The notes: generated from the letters alone by a model not told the origin. Counted from the first letter of the stretch, positions 37,925 through 48,572 are shown. The stretch: 64,000 nt of DNA from Granulicella rosea (GCF_900188085.1 NZ_FZOU01000001.1:310001-374000); one strand, 5' to 3'. Numbers and translations: made by a program.

Positions 37925-39475
37925 CTAGGACCGCTCTTGTCCAGCCAGAAACCGCTCCGCCGACCGCACCGCCAGCGCCATGATCGTCAGCGCCGGATTG
38001 GCCGCCAGGGCGCTTGGGAAGACCGAGTTGTCACATATCCACAGGTTGTCCACATCGAAGCTCTGCCCGTAGGAATCGACGACGGCAGACGACGCGTTCG
38101 ACCCCATTCGCGCCGTGCCGATCACGTGCGCCGACCGCTGGAAGGTCCAGATGTCCTTCGCGCCCGCCGCCTCCCACGCCTCGGTCATGTGCTTCTCCGC
38201 ATGGGCGGACATGCGCAGCTCGTTCTCGCCGTAGCTGAAGTGCACCAGCGGCTTGGGCACGCCGCACTCACCCGCCTCGTCCGATAGCTCGACGAAGTTG
38301 AAGTCGTAGTTCAGGCAGTCGCCGTTCGCGCCGATGCCCGCAAAGTGGTTGTAGCGCGCAAGATAGTCGACCAGCGCCTGACCCCACAGCCCGCGTCCGC
38401 GCGCAACCTGCTTGGCAAACGTCACCGGCACCACGCCGAGGCTCTGCGTCAGGTAGCCGCCGGTAAAGTCCGCGTTCGCCGGGCGCATCATGTCTTCCGA
38501 GATGATCGACGCCGGGAAGCCCTTGTTCATGCGCATCTCCGGCTCGAACGTGCCCCAGACCTGCGTCGCCATGTGCGCCATGAAGTTCCTGCCGACCTGT
38601 CCTGAACTGTTCGCGAGACCGGTGTGCAGCAGCAGACGCGGCGTCTCCACCGCCCCCGCGCAGAGGTAGACGGCCTTGCAGGGTTGGCGATAGTCCACGC
38701 CCTCATTGCGATAGACGACCGCCGCGATCTTCCCCGCCGCATCGCGCTCGAAGGCGTGGACGAAGCAGTTCGCGCGAATCTCCGCTCCGTTCGCAAGCGC
38801 CACGGGAAGGTACGTCACATCGACGCTGGCCTTCGCGCCATAGACGCAACCCTGGTGGCAGAATCCGCAGCCGACGCACGCCGGGCGCTCGCCATACTCC
38901 GGCTGCGCGAAGGGCCGCGACACGGCGGCGATCGGCGCCTCCGCGGTGCGGAAGCCAATGGCCTCATACCCCTGCTGCATCGCCTGCGCGGGAGCGTTCA
39001 GCGGCACCGGCCCCAGCGGATAACGCCGCGCCGGATCCCACGGATAGTGCGCCGGGCCAGATACGCCGATGAAGCGCTCCACCTCCTCGTAATACGGCAG
39101 CAGATCCTCGTAGGTCAGCGGCCAGTCCACGCCCTGCCCGTTCTCTGTATACAACCGCAGGTCGCGCGGATCGACGCGCGGCACGAAGGCACCCCAGTGC
39201 AGCATCGAACCGCCGACGCCCGTGCCGGAGTTGTTGCCCCCGAAGGCCGTCGGCGTCGCGCCCGCGCTCAGCCGCTCGCCCATCCAGTAGAGCTCGCCCA
39301 TCGCGACCTCGTCGGCGGCATAGTCCTTCGCGGGATTCCACCAGCGCCCTGCCTCCAACGCCACCACGGACAGGCCAGCCTGCGCGAGCTTCGCCAGCAC
39401 CGGCGCGCCGCCAGCCCCGGTGCCAATCACGACGACGTCGACGGTTTCGGCTGTGCTGTAGGTCTTCCTCTGCAT
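37925..39475 (-). CDS. GMC-family FAD oxidoreductase
   Basis: 516 aa. FAD Rossmann motif VDVVVIGTGAGGAPVLAKLA at residue 12; NNSGTGVGGSMLHWGAF; C-terminal segment with HVIGTARMGSN and NPALTIMALAVRSAE. The internal Cys cluster (ACVGCGFCHQGCVYGAK) is typical of the gluconate-2-dehydrogenase large-subunit-like group. No small or cytochrome subunit is adjacent. Substrate unknown, probably a sugar or polyol. Confidence 0.88.
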   Translation of the reverse strand: MQRKTYSTAETVDVVVIGTGAGGAPVLAKLAQAGLSVVALEAGRWWNPAKDYAADEVAMGELYWMGERLSAGATPTAFGGNNSGTGVGGSMLHWGAFVPRVDPRDLRLYTENGQGVDWPLTYEDLLPYYEEVERFIGVSGPAHYPWDPARRYPLGPVPLNAPAQAMQQGYEAIGFRTAEAPIAAVSRPFAQPEYGERPACVGCGFCHQGCVYGAKASVDVTYLPVALANGAEIRANCFVHAFERDAAGKIAAVVYRNEGVDYRQPCKAVYLCAGAVETPRLLLHTGLANSSGQVGRNFMAHMATQVWGTFEPEMRMNKGFPASIISEDMMRPANADFTGGYLTQSLGVVPVTFAKQVARGRGLWGQALVDYLARYNHFAGIGANGDCLNYDFNFVELSDEAGECGVPKPLVHFSYGENELRMSAHAEKHMTEAWEAAGAKDIWTFQRSAHVIGTARMGSNASSAVVDSYGQSFDVDNLWICDNSVFPSALAANPALTIMALAVRSAERFLAGQERS

Positions 39476-39550
39476 CTCTATTTCCTTCGCTCTATCTCGA
39501 ACCTGTGGCGGCTCGGTGTGACGATTGAGTTGTCGCCCCTATCGCTGACT

Positions 39551-39744
39551 GTCTTGCTTAAGGGCACGGCTTCAGCCGTGCCGTAACGCTGCTATTGTCT
39601 TGCGGCTTTAGCCGCTGAGGTACGGTTTGCAGCCCGGCGCTGCGGCGAACTTCGTTGCGAAACAGAAGCGTACCCAGCGGCTAAGAGCCGAAGTACAAGG
39701 GAAGCTGTGGCGGCACGGCTTCAGCCGTGCCCTTAAGCAAGACG
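39551..39744. repeat. Four-hairpin palindromic repeat (family A), copy 4
   Basis: Nearly symmetrical ends: GTCTTGCTTAAGGGCACGGC at the left and its exact inverse (GCCGTGCCCTTAAGCAAGAC) at the right. Inner hairpins: GCGGCTTTAGCCGCTGAGGT and TACCCAGCGGCTAAGAGCCG, the last partly decayed. The rest of the 412-base gap holds only a small hairpin at 39852. Confidence 0.9.
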
Positions 39745-39851
39745 TCTGCTCCAAAGAAAGCTGTTCTCAAAAGAATCTTCAGCCCATTTCATGACAGGCC
39801 GAAGAACGTCGCGTGTATGACTGTTGAGATGCTAGCCGCACCTTCCAACCC

Positions 39852-39876
39852 GCGCAAACGACAAAATCGTTTGCGC
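39852..39876 (-). terminator. Hairpin after alr
   Basis: Perfect 10-bp stem GCGCAAACGA/TCGTTTGCGC with loop CAAAA, 11 bases past the alr stop. No T-run, so it may be a stabilising or weak terminating structure. Confidence 0.5.
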
Positions 39877-39887
39877 CGCATGAACAC

Positions 39888-41039
39888 TCACGGGCAGGGA
39901 TGGATGCCGCAGAGAATCTCATACGGAATCGTCCCCGCAATCCGCGCGTGCTCCTCCGCCGAGACGCCGCGTCCGAGCACGACCGCCACGTCGCCCGTGC
40001 GCGCCTCGGGAATATGGGTCACGTCGACTGTCGTCAGGTTCATCGAGATGCGGCCCAGAATCGGCGCGCGTTTGCCATGCAGCATCACCCAGCCCCCGTC
40101 GCCGGACGTATGTCCCGAAAGCTCCCGCCGCAACCCGTCCGCATAGCCCACGCTCAGCAACGCGACGCGCATCGGGCTGGGCGCGGTGAAGGTGGCGTTG
40201 TAGCCCACGCGGTCTCCGCCGGCGAGGTCGCGGATATCGAGCACGCCGGCCTTCCAGGTCAGCACCGGCTTCAACCGGTCGTGCAGATGAGGATGGCCCG
40301 GTTCGCCCTCGGGAGCAAGCGTATGGCCATACAGCGCAAGGCCGGTGCGGACCAGCGTCCTCGCCCCCAGAGACCGCGCTAAAGACGGCAGCCACGCCGG
40401 ATCGGCCGCGTTATCGACCGCCGAGGTATTGGCCGCATGCACCCACGCAGGTCTCAAGCCGGAGCGCGCCACCTGCGCCAACGCCTGCTCGAAGAGCCGC
40501 TGCTGGTGCGTCGTGATCGGCGAACCCACGACCTCGGACGAGACGAAATGCGTAAATACGCCGTCAAGCTGAACCGTCGCCTGCTCGGCGATCTCCGCCA
40601 ACAGCGCCTCGAGATCGGCGCCCGGTTTGACGCCCTGGCGCGACATCCCCGTATCCACCTCGACATGCACGCGCACCGGCGCGGCGGCGAACCAACGCAG
40701 TTGCTCGACCGTCCAGACCACCGGGGTCAGGTCGTGCTCGATCAGCGCCGGAATCGCCGGCGGCAGCACGCCCGACATGACGAGGATGCGGACACCCGCG
40801 TGCTCCGCCCCCGACGCGGCCCCCAGTGCGACCCGGACCGCCGCGCCCTCCTGCGCCGACGTCACCCCCAGCCACCGCGCTCCCGCCCGCGCCAGCATCG
40901 GCGCACAGGTCGACACGCCATGCCCGTAGGCGTTGGCCTTCACGACGGCGAGTACGGTGGCGTCAGGGCCGGCTGCGGCGGCGATCGTACGGAGATTGTG
41001 CCCCAGGCGAGGCTCCGATACCTCGATCCAGTTGTTCAA
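39888..41039 (-). CDS. alr: Alanine racemase
   Basis: 383 aa. Interconverts L- and D-alanine for peptidoglycan. The PLP lysine is in VVKANAYGHG (near residue 34), and the opposing catalytic Tyr is in RVGYNATF (near 270). THFVSSE, TLVRTGLALYG, ILGRISMNLTTVDV and YEILCGI complete the family pattern. Start at ATG 41039. Confidence 0.95.
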   Translation of the reverse strand: MNNWIEVSEPRLGHNLRTIAAAAGPDATVLAVVKANAYGHGVSTCAPMLARAGARWLGVTSAQEGAAVRVALGAASGAEHAGVRILVMSGVLPPAIPALIEHDLTPVVWTVEQLRWFAAAPVRVHVEVDTGMSRQGVKPGADLEALLAEIAEQATVQLDGVFTHFVSSEVVGSPITTHQQRLFEQALAQVARSGLRPAWVHAANTSAVDNAADPAWLPSLARSLGARTLVRTGLALYGHTLAPEGEPGHPHLHDRLKPVLTWKAGVLDIRDLAGGDRVGYNATFTAPSPMRVALLSVGYADGLRRELSGHTSGDGGWVMLHGKRAPILGRISMNLTTVDVTHIPEARTGDVAVVLGRGVSAEEHARIAGTIPYEILCGIHPCP

Positions 41040-41131
41040 CGTCTCGACTCTTTCTTGAATACGGCTAAGCTCTATCTTAGCGGGGCGTCACGTGGAAGAC
41101 CGCCCGAGACTCAAGACAGGAACCTATCGCC

Positions 41132-41521
41132 ATGATCGTCAACGACCCCGAAACGCTGGCCGAGCTGCAGGCTCTCTACCCCGAGTACGAGCGCGCGCTC
41201 GTCGAAAACGATGTGCCCACGCTGACGCGGATGTTCTGGGCGTCGCCGCTCGCCATCCGCCTCGGCGCGGGCGAAAACCTCTACGGCGTGGACGAGATCG
41301 AGGCCTTTCGCAGGTCGCGCCCAGCGGTGAACCTCGCCCGCAGGATCGTGCGGCTGGAAATCGTCAGCTTCGGCAAGGACTACGGCAGCATCACGCTAGA
41401 GTTCGAACGCGACACACCGGCAGGGATCGTTCGTGGACGGCAGAGCCAGGTATGGGTAAGGCTCGAGGAAGGCTGGCGCATCGTGTCGGCGCATGTGTCG
41501 GTGCTGCCCATAAAGCCTTGA
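41132..41521 (+). CDS. AtzH/HpxZ-like NTF2-fold protein (DUF3225)
   Basis: 129 aa. NDPETLAELQALYPEYERAL and MFWASPLAIRLGAGENLYGVDEIEAFRRSR are the markers of the DUF3225/HpxZ family, an NTF2-like fold seen with amidohydrolases and oxalurate catabolism. No amidohydrolase lies nearby, so its role here is open. Confidence 0.85.
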   Translation: MIVNDPETLAELQALYPEYERALVENDVPTLTRMFWASPLAIRLGAGENLYGVDEIEAFRRSRPAVNLARRIVRLEIVSFGKDYGSITLEFERDTPAGIVRGRQSQVWVRLEEGWRIVSAHVSVLPIKP

Positions 41522-41560
41522 GGGTGTCGACAAGTCGTTCTGAAAGCCGCCCAAAAAGTC

Positions 41561-41672
41561 TGTCATCCTGAGCGAAGCGCAGCGCAGTCGAAGGACCTGC
41601 TTCTCGCCTGGAGTGGCTACATACTCGCCACATCCAGCAAGAAGCAGGTCCTTCACTACGTTCAGGATGACA
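41561..41672. repeat. Inverted pair of family C repeats
   Basis: GTCATCCTGAGCGAAGCGCA (ending AAGGACCTGC) faces GCAGGTCCTTCACTACGTTC (ending AGGATGAC). It fills the gap between convergent genes. Confidence 0.8.
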
Positions 41673-41706
41673 CCCCTTTACAGGCTCATCGAGACGCGGA
41701 AATCAG

Positions 41707-44472
41707 CTAGAACAGCTTGCCCAGCGTGAACACAAACTTCCGGTGCCCGTCGTCGCCGATGGCCGGGGCAAAGGTGATGATGCCCAGCGGCGTCTCCGCC
41801 ACCACGCCGAAGTAGACGTCCTGCCGGGTGATCGTGGACACGCCCGGCGCGTACATCTGCGCGGCCTCATACGCGACGCCGACATACAGGTTCTGGCCGA
41901 GCGGTTGCGGCAGGCTGGCGACGCGGCGCAGATACGCCGGCTCCACCAGGAAGTAGTCCGTGCCGCGATACTCGTCGATGGCCGAGGCCGAAAGACGCAG
42001 CGGACCACCCAGCGTGTACCGGAACGGCTCCGCCACGTTGCGGTTGAACATCGTGCCGCCCTCGGACGCGAAGACGAAGGTGTTCTTGCCCGCCTTGCCC
42101 TTCTCGTCTTTCTTCGAGTACGAGTAGCTGCCCTGCGCCGAAAGCTGCGGCGCGTTGCGGCTGCCGACCGCGTCGTAGAGGAACGCTGCCTCGGTCGTAA
42201 TGTGGATGCCGAACTGCGGCACCAGCGCGCGATCCTGCGTGTCGTAGGTGTAGCGCACATGCGCGCGCTGCGAGCCGCCGCTGAAGTTCGGCGCGCCATC
42301 CGCTCCGACCAGCGTCGTCCAGTCGATGTAGGTGAACTCCACGCCGCCGCGCAGGTCCATGTTGCGCCGGTTGGTCACGCCGAGGTCCAGACCGCCGCCG
42401 ACGCGTTGCAACTGCCGGTCCGCCACGCGCACCTGGTTGCGATAGATGGAGTACGGCTGACGCAGCCAGTCCGCATGCGGCGAGTAGAAGACAGTATGAT
42501 TCTCGCCCGAGACCGAGGACAGGAAGTTGATCGGACGGAAGTATTCGGAGCCGATCTCCGTCTCGTAGCCCAGCTTGAAGTTCGAGCGCAGCTCCGAGCC
42601 GTAGCCCCCGAAGTCCTGTTGAATCAGGATGCCCTCGATGGTCGCGCGTGTCACCGCCGTCGTCTGGGCCTCCACGTTCGCGCCGACCAGCAGCGTGGGC
42701 GGACCGGTCTTCTTATCGGCCACCGTGACCAGAATGATGGGCCGGACAGGGATGTCGGCCAGCGAGTCCGCGGTCAGATCGGGCGCCGCGCCCGTGGGAT
42801 TTTCGGCCGTAATCGCCTGCGGAGTCGTTCCGCTCCCCGGCGAAGGCGCATCGGGCACCGTGCCGGGCTTGGGCAGTGGAGCGCCGGGCTGCTGCTTGGG
42901 AGTCGGCGCGGTCGGCGCCGGAGCCTGGCCGAGCGTGGTCGCGACCTTTACATCGGCGGCGTCCTTCGGCACGGCGGCCTGGTTGTTCGACTGCGCCGCG
43001 AACTGCTGCGCGGTCTCGTAACCGACCGTGTAGTCGACGTCGTAGCGGCCATCGGCGCGCACCTGGTCCAGCAGCGCCTCGATCTTGCGCGTGTCGACGG
43101 GCTGGTTGACCAGCGGGGCGAAGAGCCGCTGGATGGCGCGCGTCGCGTCCGGCCCCGGCGCCTGCACGCGAACCCGCAGCACCGGACCGGCCGGCGCACG
43201 GCGCTTCGCCTCGCGGGCGATCAGGTACGCATTCCACTGCTGATCGCTGAGCGCGTAGGGCAGCAGCGCGGCCTTGTTGGCCTCGGCCGCCTGGTATCCG
43301 CGCACGGCGAGCTCCGGCGCCTTCAGATAATCCGCCGCGCCGAAGCCCTTCAGATCGGGCATGATGACGACGTTCGCCAGCTTGCGCTGCTCCCGCTCCG
43401 CGCCTTCGATCGCCACCGAGAAGCTGCGAGCCAGCACCCCGAGAATCGAGCCCAGGTCGGCGTTCGTCGTCGGCGCCAGCGGCAGCGAGAAGGCCAGAAT
43501 CACATCCGCGTTCATGTCCTTCACGGTCTGGGTGGGCAGGTTGTACAGCACGCCGCCATCGACGTACTCATGCCCGTTCATCTCGAACGGACGAAAGATT
43601 CCCGGCAGCGAGACGCTGGCGCGCACGGCGTCCGGCACCGACCCGCGCGCGAAGGTCACCGGCACGGCCTCGTTCAGATCGGTCGAGATGCAGCGCAGCG
43701 GGATGGGCAGGTTGTTGAAGTCGGTCTGATCGTCGTAGTTCAGAAACTGGCGGTCGAGAAACGCATTCAGCCCCTGGTCGACCAGCACCGAGTTGCGGAA
43801 GTGGACGCCATGCTTCAGGCCGACGGCGACTGCGTTCGGCAGCTCGCGCGAGTCCTCGCGGCGGCGATAGCTGCGCGATTGATAAGAGCTCGACAGGCTG
43901 AAGACCTGGTTGAAGACCGAGTCGTCCATCACGCGCTTGAGCTGGTCGACCGTCTTGCCGCTCGAATAAAGCGCGCCCACCATGCAGCCCATGCTGGTGC
44001 CGGCGACGACGTCCACGGGGATATGGTGCTCCTCGAACCACTGCAGCGCGCCGATCTCCGACAGCGCCAGCGCGCCGCCGCCACCGAGCGCGAGACCGAT
44101 GCGCGGACGTCCGGTACGATTCGGCGGCGCAACCGCGGGCGCAAGCGGGTCGAGCGCGAGCAGCTTGCCGCTGGCGCGCGTGTTCTCCTTCTGCTGGCTG
44201 GCCGATTTCGTGTCTCCGCCCTGCTGCGGGTTGGCTGCGGGGGCGCCGTTCCTGGCCCCCGGAGCGATCTGCGCCGCGGCGGTGGCGGGCGTCGTCGCCG
44301 GCGTATTGGGCTGGGCATTCGTCTGGCAGAGCAGCGAGCCGGTAAAGGCAGAGACGACTACAACCGCGCCGGCCAGCAGGCGCGCGGAGTTTGAGCATGT
44401 GGAGCGAATGAAGTTGGTCGGTGTCGAATACACATCTATTGTGATGCCGATTTTGGGTTGCATGGACGCCAC
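41707..44472 (-). CDS. Patatin-like phospholipase with POTRA and outer-membrane barrel (type Vd)
   Basis: 921 aa. Signal-like hydrophobic stretch near residues 30-48, then a Pro/Ala/Thr-rich linker. Patatin domain: oxyanion loop GLALGGGGALALSEIG (near 128), nucleophile GTSMG (near 158), and the dyad Asp in YVDGGVLYN. A POTRA-like part near 435 (RAIQRLFAPLVNQPVDTRKIEALLDQ) follows, and the final 300 residues form a beta-barrel (ending FVFTLGKLF, C-terminal aromatic). This is the PlpD/type Vd layout: a secreted or surface-displayed lipase using its own barrel. Confidence 0.87.
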   Translation of the reverse strand: MASMQPKIGITIDVYSTPTNFIRSTCSNSARLLAGAVVVVSAFTGSLLCQTNAQPNTPATTPATAAAQIAPGARNGAPAANPQQGGDTKSASQQKENTRASGKLLALDPLAPAVAPPNRTGRPRIGLALGGGGALALSEIGALQWFEEHHIPVDVVAGTSMGCMVGALYSSGKTVDQLKRVMDDSVFNQVFSLSSSYQSRSYRRREDSRELPNAVAVGLKHGVHFRNSVLVDQGLNAFLDRQFLNYDDQTDFNNLPIPLRCISTDLNEAVPVTFARGSVPDAVRASVSLPGIFRPFEMNGHEYVDGGVLYNLPTQTVKDMNADVILAFSLPLAPTTNADLGSILGVLARSFSVAIEGAEREQRKLANVVIMPDLKGFGAADYLKAPELAVRGYQAAEANKAALLPYALSDQQWNAYLIAREAKRRAPAGPVLRVRVQAPGPDATRAIQRLFAPLVNQPVDTRKIEALLDQVRADGRYDVDYTVGYETAQQFAAQSNNQAAVPKDAADVKVATTLGQAPAPTAPTPKQQPGAPLPKPGTVPDAPSPGSGTTPQAITAENPTGAAPDLTADSLADIPVRPIILVTVADKKTGPPTLLVGANVEAQTTAVTRATIEGILIQQDFGGYGSELRSNFKLGYETEIGSEYFRPINFLSSVSGENHTVFYSPHADWLRQPYSIYRNQVRVADRQLQRVGGGLDLGVTNRRNMDLRGGVEFTYIDWTTLVGADGAPNFSGGSQRAHVRYTYDTQDRALVPQFGIHITTEAAFLYDAVGSRNAPQLSAQGSYSYSKKDEKGKAGKNTFVFASEGGTMFNRNVAEPFRYTLGGPLRLSASAIDEYRGTDYFLVEPAYLRRVASLPQPLGQNLYVGVAYEAAQMYAPGVSTITRQDVYFGVVAETPLGIITFAPAIGDDGHRKFVFTLGKLF

Positions 44473-44513
44473 CCGAAGCGTTCGATTTTCACAAACGCCC
44501 CAAATCCGGCAAC

Positions 44514-44759
44514 TTACATGAACTGAGCGAGCTTCTGCAGCTCTTCGCGCAGAACGGGCAGGTTGCAGCCTACGCGTTCGATTCGCGTAGCGGCCGTGCG
44601 CGCGTCGGAGTTCGACACGCCATAGCCCTTGGCGGAGAGGAAGGCGCCGATCAGCTCGCCGGCCTGCCAGGAGTCCAGGCCGGACCGCAGCAGTTCGTCG
44701 CGCAGCAGGTGAAGCTCGGTGTCTGCGAAGTGTTCCGTCATCTCAGGTTCAGCGCTCAT
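44514..44759 (-). CDS. Hypothetical small helical protein
   Basis: 81 aa from ATG 44759; GAGAG precedes it closely, so the start is uncertain (ATG 44741 also possible). Mostly helical (ADTELHLLRDELLRSGLDSW, LPVLREELQKLAQFM). No recognised domain. Confidence 0.55.
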   Translation of the reverse strand: MSAEPEMTEHFADTELHLLRDELLRSGLDSWQAGELIGAFLSAKGYGVSNSDARTAATRIERVGCNLPVLREELQKLAQFM

Positions 44760-44814
44760 CTCTCGTTGGATGCAAATGTAACCCACGCGACCCAACGAAA
44801 TTCTCTTCTGTTTG

Positions 44815-45006
44815 TCAAGACGTTCCCGAGACCGATTTGGATGAGTCCGGCTGAAGGGCGCGCGCGGCAAGCAGAATCGGCAGGCCGTCCTCCACCGGAT
44901 AGCTACGGTCGCAGACGAGACAGTCAACCGCGCCGGCGCGCAGGACAAGCGCGCCACGGCAGACGGGACAGACGAGGAGGTCGAGGTGAGACTGGGTGAG
45001 CTGCAT
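44815..45006 (-). CDS. Trm112-family zinc-binding protein
   Basis: 63 aa. Cys pairs LLVCPVCRGAL and VDCLVCDRSYPVEDGLPILL match the Trm112p-like (YcaR) family. Bacterial members are usually small adaptor or uncharacterised proteins. The C-terminal 15 residues are not conserved in the family as I know it. Confidence 0.87.
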   Translation of the reverse strand: MQLTQSHLDLLVCPVCRGALVLRAGAVDCLVCDRSYPVEDGLPILLAARALQPDSSKSVSGTS

Positions 45007-45056
45007 CTGTATTAAGTGTAGATGGCGATTGGTTTAGATGGCTCCCAAACAAATCT

Positions 45057-45150
45057 GTCATCCTGAGCGCAGCGAAGGATCTGCTTCTTGCCCGAAGCGG
45101 CGACGACTCCACAGGCGAACCGCAGGTCCTTCGCTGCGCTCAGGATGACA
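45057..45150. repeat. Inverted pair of family C repeats
   Basis: GTCATCCTGAGCGCAGCGAA (ending GGATCTGC) and GCAGGTCCTTCGCTGCGCTC (ending AGGATGAC), about 35 bases apart, upstream of folD. Confidence 0.82.
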
Positions 45151-45238
45151 AGCTCGTACGGATTGACGGCGTACTTTGCTCGCTCCAATCACCGGATTGA
45201 CGCGCTCGTGACCCGCAACCTCTCCCGGGAGCGGTACC

Positions 45239-46171
<933 letters not shown>

Positions 46172-46174
46172 ACG

Positions 46175-46780
46175 ATGCTGCGCGTTGGACTTACCGGCGG
46201 ATTGGGGAGCGGTAAGACCACCGTCGCGCGCCTGCTCGGCGAACGCGGCGCTTACATCCTGAACGCCGACGAGATGGGCCGCGCGCTGATGCAGCCCGGC
46301 ACGTCCGCCTTCGCGCGGATCGTTGCAGCCTTCGGCCCCGCGGTCGTCGCGCTGGACGGCACGCTCGACCGCCCGGCGCTCGGCCGGCTGGCGTTCCAGG
46401 GTGGACGCATCGAGGAGCTGAACGCGATCGTCCACCCCGCGACGATCGCCCAGCAGGCCGCGGAGATCGAGCGGATTGCGAGACGGGATCGCAAGGCGAT
46501 CGTCGTCGTCGAATCCGCCCTGATCTTCGAGTCCAGGCACGGTGACCTCAGCCGCTTCGACAAGCTCGTGCTCGTCACCGCGCCCGAGCCGCTGAAGATC
46601 GCACGCTTCACCGCGCGCACCGGCCTGTCCGCCGGCGAGGCGAGACAGCGGCTGGCGCGGCAGATTCCGGATGAACAAAAGATGGACCGCGTGGACTACG
46701 TGCTGCCGAACGACGGCTCGCTGGCGGAGTTGGAAGAGCGGGTGGATGCGCTCTGGCGCGAGCTTCAGCCCTGGGCCTGA
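46175..46780 (+). CDS. coaE: Dephospho-CoA kinase
   Basis: 201 aa. Last step of CoA synthesis. P-loop GLTGGLGSGKTT at residue 5, ADEMGRALMQPGT, VVVESALIFES, and the RTGLSAGEARQRLARQIPDEQK lid region with DYVLPNDGS are all CoaE marks. Starts 3 bases after folD. Confidence 0.95.
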   Translation: MLRVGLTGGLGSGKTTVARLLGERGAYILNADEMGRALMQPGTSAFARIVAAFGPAVVALDGTLDRPALGRLAFQGGRIEELNAIVHPATIAQQAAEIERIARRDRKAIVVVESALIFESRHGDLSRFDKLVLVTAPEPLKIARFTARTGLSAGEARQRLARQIPDEQKMDRVDYVLPNDGSLAELEERVDALWRELQPWA

Positions 46781-47010
46781 TTGGCCGGGACGCGGCTGCG
46801 TTTTTCCGCCCGCACCGCCCGCGGCGCGTAGGAGACCGACGGCCAGTGCGGCTCCGGCGACCACTTGCCAAGGTGCAGACGCGCGCCCACATGCTGTCCG
46901 CAGACGCTGCAGGGATGCGTCATCCACTGGGCCCGGTCGTTGTTTGCGATGAGCGCGGAGATGACTTCGTCGCTGAAGCTGGCGTTACAGGGTTTGGCTG
47001 GGGTTGGCAT
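46765..47010 (-). CDS. Small zinc-ribbon-like hypothetical protein
   Basis: 81 aa, start ATG 47010. Contains HPCSVCGQHVGARLHLGKW, one CxxC with nearby His residues, possibly a half zinc site. Its end overlaps the coaE 3' end by 16 bases on the opposite strand. No family recognised; plausible but unproven. Confidence 0.45.
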   Translation of the reverse strand: MPTPAKPCNASFSDEVISALIANNDRAQWMTHPCSVCGQHVGARLHLGKWSPEPHWPSVSYAPRAVRAEKRSRVPANQAQG

Positions 47011-47166
47011 AGCGGAACGACCTTCAGGAGCGGAAGTGGGGCGTACGGGCGAGGATGAGAGCCATGCGAACGATGCGCGTGCGCGGCCAATCCCCGTTCC
47101 TTCTCCGTAGGATGCCGTTTCCGGCCGGCGCGCTCTGTGGGATTCGACGATTCCTGAGGAATTCCA

Positions 47167-48501
47167 TTATGGCTGCGGCACGATATACCGGTCGATGTAC
47201 GTCGCGAGCAGGTCGCGATGCTCCTTCCGGTAGGCGGGATAGTCATACCGGATGCCCGCATCGGCGTCGTTGACGACGATCCAGCACTCCAGCAGGCCGT
47301 CTTTTTGGAGCTGCAACAGGGTGCGGAGGGAGGGTTCGAGGCTCTCCTGCGTGACCGCGCCGGAGGCCAGCTTCGCCGTCACGTCCAGCAGCATCGCCCG
47401 CAGGCTCGCGCTCTCCTCCGCCAGCGAATGGCGATATCCGGTAGGCGTCAACTGGCCGTTCGCGTCGCTGCCGCCGGCGACGATCGGCTGAAACTGGGTT
47501 CGCGCCCCGTGCGCGACGCGCTCCTTCTCGTAGACCAGCCACGACGCATGCCCATTGCCCGTCTCGGTGGCGAGCGCCGGGTCGGGCGCCAGCTTCCCGT
47601 CGGGCGTACTGAACTTCGGCAGCGCGACGACCGGCGTTCGTACCGTCCCCTTCACTGCCTTGGCCCACTTCTGCAGCGCGAGCCAGCCGGGCCGGCCATA
47701 GGGCTCGGCGATCACCGCCTGCTCGTACTTCTCCTTCGCCAGCGCCGGTTCGCTCCCACCGACCAGGTAGACATCGCCCCAGTACCGCCACGCCGTCTCG
47801 CGGTTCGGATCGATGTCGATCGCCTTCTGGTACCAGACGCCGGCGTTCTTCGCATCCTTGAGCCGGAAGTACATATCGCCGGAGTAAAGCGCCGCCGTAT
47901 AGAGCTTGGGGTCGAGCGCCGCCGCCTGCTGGTAGAACTTCAGCGCGCCCGCATAGTCGTTCGTCGCGAAGACGGCCTCGGCCCGCTTCAACGCCTCCTG
48001 CGCCTGAGGCGTGCCCTGATAGCTGTAGCCCACGGTCAACGGCACGCCGCTGAGGATGGCGCCAAGCGGCGACTTCGCCGCGTCTCCCAGAATGGTCTGC
48101 ACGAGCGGGCTGTTGTCGCCGAGCTTCTGCGCTCGCCGCAGCTCGGCGAGACCGTCGTTATGCATCTTGCGGCTGGCGGCGGGGTCCGCGATCGTGCCGG
48201 ACTTCTTGATCAGGTCGATCCCATGCCGCTCGGCGAAGACCGCGATCGTCTGGTCCCGGCGGCAGAGATCCTCGTAAAGCGGCAGCGATTCGAGAAACTT
48301 GTCGGCAAGAAAGAGCTCGTTCGCCTGCTTGCGTTCGGCGTCGAAGTTCGCCTCGTGATGCTGGGCGGCGACGGGCCTGTTCTGCGCGTCGAGCTGCGCG
48401 GCGATCTGAGCAGCGCTCTGGGCAGCGCCTTGCGCGGAGGCATGAGCAGCGCACAGACCCAGCACGAACAATGGAAGCAGGACAGCCGAACAGGTCTTCA
48501 C
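47167..48501 (-). CDS. Secreted TPR-repeat protein
   Basis: 444 aa; GTG 48501 is chosen because GGAGG lies 5 bases upstream. Signal peptide (AVLLPLFVLGLCAAHASAQ). TPR units near residues 170-260 (ALKFYQQAAALDPKLYTAAL; AGVWYQKAIDIDPNRETAW; AKEKYEQAVIAEPYGRPGW). The C-terminal 180 residues are not assigned. Likely an envelope protein that mediates protein contacts. Confidence 0.78.
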   Translation of the reverse strand: MKTCSAVLLPLFVLGLCAAHASAQGAAQSAAQIAAQLDAQNRPVAAQHHEANFDAERKQANELFLADKFLESLPLYEDLCRRDQTIAVFAERHGIDLIKKSGTIADPAASRKMHNDGLAELRRAQKLGDNSPLVQTILGDAAKSPLGAILSGVPLTVGYSYQGTPQAQEALKRAEAVFATNDYAGALKFYQQAAALDPKLYTAALYSGDMYFRLKDAKNAGVWYQKAIDIDPNRETAWRYWGDVYLVGGSEPALAKEKYEQAVIAEPYGRPGWLALQKWAKAVKGTVRTPVVALPKFSTPDGKLAPDPALATETGNGHASWLVYEKERVAHGARTQFQPIVAGGSDANGQLTPTGYRHSLAEESASLRAMLLDVTAKLASGAVTQESLEPSLRTLLQLQKDGLLECWIVVNDADAGIRYDYPAYRKEHRDLLATYIDRYIVPQP

Positions 48502-48572
48502 AAGAACCTCCAGCGAGCACGCCAACCATCATCGCACAGGGGTTTTACCGGGTCGTCAGAGTAGCCGCTCGA

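Noticed and set aside
41743..44394. 883-codon plus-strand ORF
   Set aside because: Antisense to the patatin-barrel gene; no domain recognisable and composition typical of a shadow frame.
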